From: Chitinophagaceae bacterium
GTDB taxonomy: Bacteria > Bacteroidota > Bacteroidia > Chitinophagales > Chitinophagaceae
DNA length: 5,194 nucleotides
NCBI GenBank assembly: GCA_025455245.1
Contig: JALOMX010000185.1
Location: forward strand, 1-5,194
Reading direction: 5' to 3'
The notes beneath the pieces are model-generated. The model was given only the letters and a program-made list of their open reading frames with translations. It did no database searches and was not told where the DNA came from. Shown here piece by piece: positions 1 to 5,194 of this stretch (the stretch's first letter is position 1; the number at the start of each line of letters is the position of its first letter). The translations under genes were made by a program, and so were the position numbers.

Positions 1-943
1 GCTGAGCGGCCTCGCTGAAGGTTCCGTCATCATTCATGATATCAACGACATCAAGCCCGTGCTTTTCGCCCAACTGATAATCGTTCATATCGTGCGCAGG
101 GGTGACTTTCAGGGCACCGGTTCCAAAATCGATGGAAACATACTCATCAGTAATAATGGGTATTTTTCTGCCAATCAGGGGCACCAATGCGTACTTCCCA
201 TGCAGGTGGATAAACCTTTCATCCTTTGGATTTACAGCAACGGCTGTATCGCCCAGAATGGTTTCCGGACGAACAGTGGCAATGGTTACGAATTCACCTG
301 TTGATGACCCGTCTTCATTCACCACAGCATACCTGAGGTGGTAAAGCTTGCTTTGGGTTTCGCGCATAATGACCTCCTCATCGCTGAGGGCCGTAAGCGC
401 TTTGGGGTCCCAGTTGATCATGCGTTTGCCCCGGTAGATCAGGCCTTTTTCATACAGGTCTACAAATACCTTGATCACCGATTGATAGTAATCGGGATCC
501 ATGGTAAAGTTAACCCGGTTCCAGTCAAGGCTGCATCCCAGTTTTTTTAATTGCTGAAGAATGATGCCTCCGTATTTTTCTTTCCATTCCCAGGCATACT
601 TTAAAAATTCCTCCCTGCCGATACTGCTCTTGGCAATGCCCCTTTCACGAAGCATTTGAACCACTTTGGCTTCGGTAGCGATGCTTGCATGGTCGGTTCC
701 CGGTACCCAACAGGTATTAAAACCCTGCTGCCTTGCCCGACGGATTAAAATATCCTGAATAGTATTATTAAGACAATGTCCCATATGTAAAACTCCCGTT
801 ACATTTGGGGGGGGAATTACAACAGTATAGGAAGGACGATGATCGGGTGTGCTGTTGAAATACTGTTTTTGCAACCAATGTTCGTACCAGTTGGCCTCAG
901 CTTGCCGGTGGTCAAAATTTTTTGAAATGGCCTGTATACTCAT
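1..943 (-). CDS. valS: Valyl-tRNA synthetase, N-terminal part (gene runs off the left edge)
   Basis: Class Ia aminoacyl-tRNA synthetase that charges tRNA-Val with valine in the cytoplasm and hydrolyses mischarged Thr-tRNA-Val. Reading from ATG at 943 down to base 1 gives 314 codons without a stop; the full family length is roughly 870-950 aa, so about a third is visible. Motifs seen: PPPNVTG at residues 44-50, followed by the class I HIGH-type signature HMGH at 53-56; the valine-site segment [12 protein letters not shown] at 79-90; [17 protein letters not shown] at 175-191; and the CP1 editing domain with [13 protein letters not shown] at 223-235 and [15 protein letters not shown] at 274-288. 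The KMSKS loop and anticodon-binding domain lie outside the window. The start at 943 suits the family, because the usual short N-terminus ([15 protein letters not shown], residues 9-23) follows directly. No Shine-Dalgarno sequence is seen and the upstream bases are A/T-rich. The frame is intact through an 8-C run at 814-807. Confidence 0.97.
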   Translation of the reverse strand, partial: MSIQAISKNFDHRQAEANWYEHWLQKQYFNSTPDHRPSYTVVIPPPNVTGVLHMGHCLNNTIQDILIRRARQQGFNTCWVPGTDHASIATEAKVVQMLRERGIAKSSIGREEFLKYAWEWKEKYGGIILQQLKKLGCSLDWNRVNFTMDPDYYQSVIKVFVDLYEKGLIYRGKRMINWDPKALTALSDEEVIMRETQSKLYHLRYAVVNEDGSSTGEFVTIATVRPETILGDTAVAVNPKDERFIHLHGKYALVPLIGRKIPIITDEYVSIDFGTGALKVTPAHDMNDYQLGEKHGLDVVDIMNDDGTFSEAAQ

Positions 944-983
944 GAAAAATTATTCACTACTTGAAAAAATGGTTGGCAAAAGT
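944..983. other. 40-bp divergent intergenic junction between valS and the MscS-type channel gene
   Basis: This is the only spacer between the two divergent genes if the channel starts at 984. It is A/T-rich and contains no Shine-Dalgarno sequence on either strand. At 941-944 the palindrome CATG holds the valS start codon on the minus strand and, at 942-944, an in-frame ATG of the channel reading frame on the plus strand. A second in-frame plus-strand ATG lies at 969. I see no operator-like dyad or riboswitch. Any promoter for the channel gene would have to lie mostly inside the valS coding region. Confidence 0.6.
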
Positions 984-984
984 A
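977..984 (-). promoter_or_regulatory. Candidate Bacteroidota -7 element for valS
   Basis: On the minus strand this octamer reads TACTTTTG, an exact match to the Bacteroidota TAnnTTTG -7 consensus. It lies about 34 nt upstream of the valS ATG, which would give a leader of roughly 25-30 nt. No TTTG -33 partner is visible at the expected 19-21 bp upstream, so support is the -7 match and its position only. With four variable-free constraints plus TA, a few chance matches are expected in 5 kb over two strands. The element overlaps the first base of the predicted start codon of the divergent channel gene. Confidence 0.4.
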
Positions 985-3452
985 TGAAATCAACGGCTCT
1001 TATCATTTCTGCATTTGTTGTTCTCATTCAAATTTTGCCATGCGCTGCCACGGCTCAGGTTGCTGATTCAATGAAGGTTAAGGATAGCATCATTCAATAT
1101 AAAGATTCCGGTAAGGCCAATATTGACAGTGTAAAAAAAAGGATGGCCCGGCAATCAAAAAAGGAGGATCAGATACGTTCTACTGATACAGTGGTAAGTT
1201 ATCAACTGCGAAAATTGAGGGAATACTCAGCCATCGTCAATTGGATATCAAGCAGATTAAGAAGAGGGGTTGACACAATAGGCCTTGGTGAGCAAATAAC
1301 ATTTCTTGCAAATAACCTTGAAAAAGCGCGGCAGGGACTGTTGCAGGACCGGAGTCAAAATCCCAACCTTCGAAACCTGAAATCAAGTCTTGTTTTGATT
1401 TCCGGCATCAATATGGAACTTACAGTCCTTCAGAAAAAAATGGATGATCTTAACCGTGAAACTTTCGATTGGCGTCAGAAACTATCCTATCTGAGTGGCG
1501 ATACCATGATGCGGAAGATGCCAAGAGATAGTGCCCTTGCTTCCGAATATCTTGAACGAATCGGCGAAGTGATTGTAAAAGTTACCCCTGCAATTTCCCA
1601 ACTGGAAAACCTCGCACTGAGGTTGGGAGTGTACCAGAATCAGATTTCTTCATTACTCATAGAGTCAACCGGGGATATTGAGGAAATAGAATTTTTATTG
1701 GGTAGGTTTAGCAAAAACATGTTCAGTAAGGAAGTACCGTATTTATATCAGGATTATCCCGGATCAAAATCATTAAGCGAGGTTTTGAGTTTGAGTTTTG
1801 AAAAAGCATGGTTTACCTTCAGGATTTATTTTCAACAAAGCAGGCATTCAAGGCTTTGGATCGTATTCCTGTTTTTGGCTATATATTTTTCAGGACGTTG
1901 GGCAATGCATGTCCTTGACCGGCAAAACAAAGATGCTGTTTTAGGGCTTGCCGGCCATTGGGTTTTATGGCCTTTGTTATCATCCTTTTTTATTGCTCTT
2001 GGTTTTGGTCAGTTTTTTTATGTAAATGCTCCTGCCATCAGCAGCCAATCTGTTTGGTTTTTATTGCTGATAATCGGGACTTATCTTTTTTTAAGAAATT
2101 ATGAAGCAGTTATACGGCGGTTCTGGATTTTCTCCTTTGTAATGGTGGTTTTTTGTTATGTAGAAAATCTTACCGTACAGATATCTCAGGCAGAGAGATG
2201 GATAATGATATTTATGGGATTAGCGGGGTTGTTGGCTGCATGGTTGTTTTACCGTAATGTGGTAAAGAAAGGTACGGTTGAACTTCCGTTCATCAATATC
2301 TTACTCATTTTATTTGTTTTACAGGAGTCTTCAGGAATCCTGGCAAATGTATTCGGCAGATATACCCTTTCCAAAATTATGATTTCGGGGGGCTACTTTA
2401 ATTTTATCAACGGAGTTGTATTATGGTGGATTTTGCTTTTGCTTACAGAATATGTGTACCTGCTCTTTGAAGCTCTGGCAAAGAAGGAATCATTTACACC
2501 CTATTTTGATTTTATTAAATACAAAGAAGCTACAAGGCCATTTCTTGTAAAAGTTGTTATTGTACTTTGGGTTATTTTATTTTTTAAAACCCTGAACTTA
2601 TATGACCCTATCATAAATTGGGCAGAAGAGATTTTGATTACTGAACGATCCATCGGAGATTACACATTTACACTGAGGGGCATACTTATTTTCCTTTTCG
2701 TATTGATTGTTTCATCGCTAATTGCCCGGCTCGCCTCTTTTCTCCTGAGTCCTTCAAAAGGGAATGATCACAGTTTGAAAAGGAACAATCTGGGTGGAAT
2801 GGTATTGATACTTAAGCTGGTAATTTACACCCTCGGTTTTTTGCTGGCTATTGCCGCCGCAGGCATTCCGCTCGATAAGATAACCATCATTATCGGAGCT
2901 CTTGGCGTGGGTATTGGTTTTGGGTTGCAAACCATTGTCAATAACCTCGTAAGCGGTATCATTATTGCATTCGAACGGCCAATAAATGTAGGTGATCAGA
3001 TAGAAGTTGGAGGCAGGCTTGGCAAGGTTATGGAAATTGGTATCAGAAGCAGTAAACTGGCCACCTTTGACGGAGCGGAGGTGATTATTCCCAATGGTGA
3101 CCTGCTAAGCCAACACCTGGTAAACTGGACACTGAGCAGTAATAACCGAAGGATAGAAATCATGGTAGGGGTGAGGTATGGAACCAATCTTGTCCAGGTA
3201 AAAAAGTTGTTGGAAGAAATATTGAAGGGAAAGGAAAAAATTATCCCGGTGCCTTCTCCTAGCGTATTGTTGCATGAGTTTGGAGCAAGTAGTATTGATT
3301 TTCGCGTGCTTTTCTGGACAAATGATATTGATGATTGGCTAAACCTGAAAAGCAAGGTAATTGAGGAAATTGATGAAGTGTTTAAAGCAAACGGAATTGA
3401 AATACCATTTCCGCAACAGGATATTTACATCAAAGAGATCAAAAGGGATTAA
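984..3452 (+). CDS. Large MscS-superfamily mechanosensitive ion channel with periplasmic N-terminal domain
   Basis: Predicted inner-membrane channel that opens under membrane tension and releases solutes during hypo-osmotic shock; 822 aa from ATG 984. This start is chosen because it directly begins a signal peptide (MKSTALIISAFVVLIQ..., ending A-T-A before Q25). The frame stays open upstream, with in-frame ATGs at 849, 942 and 969, but those versions carry non-signal-like residues, and the 849 version runs antisense to valS. Residues about 25-260 are charged and helical, probably periplasmic and partly coiled coil. About eleven hydrophobic segments follow, near 291-308, 327-345, 356-371, 379-396, 406-423, 435-453, 470-495, 519-537, 563-583, 603-627 and 630-664. 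The last is the pore helix (GALGVGIGFGLQTIVNNLVSG), followed by FERPINVGDQIEVGG and the beta-domain segment VIIPNGDLLSQHLVNW (700-715). The end, FPQQDIYI, matches the MscS C-terminal beta barrel. The overall plan resembles E. coli MscK/MscM-type long channels rather than the 286-aa MscS. The position matching MscS Gly113 is Thr650, while the Gly121 equivalent (Gly658) is kept. Exact topology is uncertain; family assignment is firm. Confidence 0.94.
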   Translation: MKSTALIISAFVVLIQILPCAATAQVADSMKVKDSIIQYKDSGKANIDSVKKRMARQSKKEDQIRSTDTVVSYQLRKLREYSAIVNWISSRLRRGVDTIGLGEQITFLANNLEKARQGLLQDRSQNPNLRNLKSSLVLISGINMELTVLQKKMDDLNRETFDWRQKLSYLSGDTMMRKMPRDSALASEYLERIGEVIVKVTPAISQLENLALRLGVYQNQISSLLIESTGDIEEIEFLLGRFSKNMFSKEVPYLYQDYPGSKSLSEVLSLSFEKAWFTFRIYFQQSRHSRLWIVFLFLAIYFSGRWAMHVLDRQNKDAVLGLAGHWVLWPLLSSFFIALGFGQFFYVNAPAISSQSVWFLLLIIGTYLFLRNYEAVIRRFWIFSFVMVVFCYVENLTVQISQAERWIMIFMGLAGLLAAWLFYRNVVKKGTVELPFINILLILFVLQESSGILANVFGRYTLSKIMISGGYFNFINGVVLWWILLLLTEYVYLLFEALAKKESFTPYFDFIKYKEATRPFLVKVVIVLWVILFFKTLNLYDPIINWAEEILITERSIGDYTFTLRGILIFLFVLIVSSLIARLASFLLSPSKGNDHSLKRNNLGGMVLILKLVIYTLGFLLAIAAAGIPLDKITIIIGALGVGIGFGLQTIVNNLVSGIIIAFERPINVGDQIEVGGRLGKVMEIGIRSSKLATFDGAEVIIPNGDLLSQHLVNWTLSSNNRRIEIMVGVRYGTNLVQVKKLLEEILKGKEKIIPVPSPSVLLHEFGASSIDFRVLFWTNDIDDWLNLKSKVIEEIDEVFKANGIEIPFPQQDIYIKEIKRD

Positions 3453-3463
3453 TTCCGGTATAA
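3453..3463. other. 11-bp convergent gap without an obvious terminator
   Basis: The TAA of the channel gene (3450-3452) and the TGA of the minus-strand TPR gene (3466-3464) face each other across 11 bases. I looked for a hairpin followed by a T-run on either strand around 3430-3490 and found only very short imperfect pairings. The two transcripts therefore probably overlap at their 3' ends, or termination occurs inside the opposite gene or by Rho. Confidence 0.6.
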
Positions 3464-5194
3464 TCAGTTGTTTGTATTCAAAGTGTATTCAGGTTCTATC
3501 GGGCCTTTTTTACCAAAGATCCTTAGCAATACATCTTCAGCGACAGGATCGCCTTCACGGTAAATAATTTTTTCATTATCTACTATGCGAATGTTTTCTG
3601 CTGTTTGCGTTTGAATGGTCAGTTCATACTTATTTCCTTTTTTTTGAATATAAAGGCTTGCAGCAGGAACCCCGCCTGCCGTGATATCAGTCCATTTAAT
3701 TTTTGTTTGTTGTAAAGCCCTTTTTAGTTCGTTTACCTGGTTAACATCATCTCCATCCAACTGAAGTGCAACAGAAAAAGTTTGGCCGGTGAACGGGATC
3801 AATTCAGGATAATTGGCAAACATTTTATTTAATGCCTCCTGTTTGCCTTTTTCAGGTGCTGTTAAAGCGATCATTTCATAAAGCCGGGCCAAATACAGTT
3901 TGTCATATGTATCAAAAGCTTCTGTATCCTCAAGCAGCGAATTCAAAATAGCATATGCCTTGTTTTTTTTCCCGTTTTCAATGAGCATAGCTGCTTCTGC
4001 AAGCTTAAAGTATTTATGTATTTTCAGACGTGGATCGAGGTTTGTTTTTTCCTCCATCAGTTCGGCAAAGAATTTTGGACTGATTGCTTTTATCAGGTAC
4101 ATTACTTCATCAAACGAAACAGTACTTTCTCCGCAAAAAAGATCATAAATAGCCCTTTGTCTTTCGGGGTTTTCGGATAGTTGATTGGCGAGCCGGTATT
4201 TAGTGCTGTATCTCTTGGCCCACAAAGTTGCAAGTTCATACCATTTTTTGGGTTTATACCACCAACCTTCATCCATTACTTTAATCAATTCCATTTTTTT
4301 TGAATACCATATAAAACGAAGCAGGCTGATGGTGAAATCATATTGGGTCTGTGTAAGGGTTGTCCCGATGTGTACCTCCTTAAAGTTAGCAGCTTTATTC
4401 AGTGCGAACGCGGCACTATCAAGTTGTCCATTGTACAAATAAGACCTTGCAAGTGCAATATTGTACCAGCCAAAGCCCGGCATAGATTGGGCAAACGATA
4501 TTGCCTCGTTTGCTATAGAAATACCTTCAGCTGTTTTTCCGGCGTACACTTTCAATAAAGGGATATAATAGTATGGTTCCCTTAATCTTTTATCGGGTGC
4601 GCCGGCTTCCTTTTCAATGCCATAAAGTTGAGATGCAGTTTCAAATTCACCGATCTCATGCTTAAGGCTTCCATAGTTGTTGTAAGAAATGGTGCCAAGG
4701 GCAGCCATCATATTATAGTAATAATCACTGCTGTCATACTGTTGCATGTAGCTGTGGATCATTGCGAGGTAATGATAGAGATAATGCTTGTCAACTTCAG
4801 AAGCATAAGGGCCAAACCATTCGAGGGACCGGGATTCGTTTTTTGTAATCAGGCCAAAGCCATTGTAACAACTTTGCAAGGCAAGGTTTGCATTCCGGTT
4901 TACATCATCGGTTAAGAAGCTATAGCGGCCGTCGGTATAAAACCGGTTTCGGTGAATTATCCAAGCCCTTGATCCATATAATCCGAATTCATCACGTATG
5001 AAATTTTTATTTTCTATATTATTTAAAACCCAAATAGCGCTGTCGGGCATGTCGATATATTCATAGCATTCCCTCAGGGCTTGTCCGATACTTAAGTAAT
5101 CTCTGTATAATGAAAAGTGATTTATGTAATGATCAAAATCTGAATAAAGGTTTTTAAGGTTTGAATCGTTTTCCTTTTCGAGCAAAACAAATGC
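3464..5194 (-). CDS. TPR-rich protein of unknown function, C-terminal part (start beyond the right edge)
   Basis: The frame is open from the window edge (5194) to TGA at 3466-3464, giving 576 visible residues. The first in-frame start-like codon is a TTG at 5185, but the frame continues upstream of it (GCA TTT GTT), so I treat the gene as 5'-truncated by the window. Helical-hairpin segments resembling tetratricopeptide repeats are seen near visible residues 33-62 (YLSIGQALRECYEYIDMPDS...), 137-166, 170-195, 207-233, 241-268 (WYNIALARSYLYNGQLDSAA...) and 396-423. They are degenerate, and unusually rich in Tyr and Trp. From about residue 470 onward the character changes to a predicted alpha/beta or beta-rich tail (KGNKYELTIQTQTAENIRIVDN, then a Gly/Pro-rich end) that I do not recognise. 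TPR arrays usually mediate protein-protein contacts. No membrane segment or catalytic motif is visible; a signal peptide, lipobox or effector domain could lie in the missing N-terminus. It converges on the channel gene, so co-transcription is ruled out. Confidence is high for a real gene, moderate for TPR assignment. Confidence 0.85.
   Translation of the reverse strand, partial: AFVLLEKENDSNLKNLYSDFDHYINHFSLYRDYLSIGQALRECYEYIDMPDSAIWVLNNIENKNFIRDEFGLYGSRAWIIHRNRFYTDGRYSFLTDDVNRNANLALQSCYNGFGLITKNESRSLEWFGPYASEVDKHYLYHYLAMIHSYMQQYDSSDYYYNMMAALGTISYNNYGSLKHEIGEFETASQLYGIEKEAGAPDKRLREPYYYIPLLKVYAGKTAEGISIANEAISFAQSMPGFGWYNIALARSYLYNGQLDSAAFALNKAANFKEVHIGTTLTQTQYDFTISLLRFIWYSKKMELIKVMDEGWWYKPKKWYELATLWAKRYSTKYRLANQLSENPERQRAIYDLFCGESTVSFDEVMYLIKAISPKFFAELMEEKTNLDPRLKIHKYFKLAEAAMLIENGKKNKAYAILNSLLEDTEAFDTYDKLYLARLYEMIALTAPEKGKQEALNKMFANYPELIPFTGQTFSVALQLDGDDVNQVNELKRALQQTKIKWTDITAGGVPAASLYIQKKGNKYELTIQTQTAENIRIVDNEKIIYREGDPVAEDVLLRIFGKKGPIEPEYTLNTNN

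Noticed and set aside
59..550. Three short plus-strand reading frames of 70-81 codons
   Set aside because: They are fully antisense to the conserved valS coding sequence, and their translations look like no protein.
800..807. TACATTTG, a second exact TAnnTTTG match on the plus strand, as a promoter for the channel gene
   Set aside because: It is the complement of codons for the invariant ValRS residues PNV, would give a leader of about 170 nt, has no TTTG -33 partner, and matches of this short motif occur by chance.
849..983. N-terminal extension of the channel gene starting at ATG 849
   Set aside because: It lies opposite the valS 5' end, encodes Cys/aromatic-rich residues unlike a mature N-terminus, and buries the signal peptide that begins cleanly at 984.
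1133..1140. A8 tract in the channel gene as a programmed frameshift site
   Set aside because: The frame continues intact to a complete MscS domain, and a -1 shift soon meets a stop; the run simply encodes Lys-Lys.
2996..3355. Minus-strand reading frame of 119 codons
   Set aside because: It is the shadow of the MscS beta-domain coding region; the plus-strand frame carries conserved family motifs.
3467..3492. Two copies of GTATTCA near the end of the TPR gene as a repeat element or terminator
   Set aside because: A 7-bp direct repeat is within chance, is coding, and cannot form a hairpin.
3900..4915. Several plus-strand reading frames of 71-95 codons opposite the TPR gene
   Set aside because: The minus-strand frame is open for 576 codons with TPR-like periodicity; the opposite frames have no recognisable features.
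5183..5185. TTG as the start codon of the TPR protein
   Set aside because: The frame stays open to the window edge, and no signal peptide or family-like N-terminus follows, so the true start is more likely outside the window.
1..5194. A new multi-gene defence, mobile or biosynthetic system
   Set aside because: The three genes alternate in orientation, two belong to well-known housekeeping/osmoprotection families, and there are no repeats, integrase, transposase, toxin or nuclease motifs.

Overview
This window looks like chromosomal DNA from a member of the Bacteroidota, probably Bacteroidia. The basis is indirect. The gene starts are A/T-rich and lack a Shine-Dalgarno sequence. A TAnnTTTG-type -7 element (the Bacteroidota housekeeping promoter signature) precedes one gene. 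The mechanosensitive channel has a long N-terminal domain of a kind I associate with this phylum. No rRNA or other taxonomic marker is present, so the assignment is an inference.

Layout, left to right. (1) Positions 1-943, minus strand: the first 314 codons of valyl-tRNA synthetase (valS), which continues past the left edge. (2) Positions 944-983: a 40-bp divergent junction. (3) Positions 984-3452, plus strand: a complete gene for a large MscS-superfamily mechanosensitive channel of 822 aa, with a signal peptide, a periplasmic helical domain, about 11 membrane segments and a canonical MscS pore/beta domain. (4) Positions 3453-3463: an 11-bp convergent gap with no recognisable terminator. (5) Positions 3464-5194, minus strand: the C-terminal 576 residues of a TPR-rich protein of unknown function, whose start lies beyond the right edge.

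The three genes alternate in direction (minus, plus, minus), so they do not form one operon. Nothing in the sequence ties them into a pathway: valS is housekeeping, the channel is an osmotic safety valve, and the TPR protein is uncharacterised. About 99% of the window is coding. I found no tRNA, rRNA, CRISPR array, insertion sequence, phage gene, attachment site or riboswitch, and I do not see a new multi-gene system. The points most worth a second look are the compact divergent junction (with its consequence for the channel's start codon), the C8 tract under the conserved proline triplet of ValRS, and the unassigned TPR protein.
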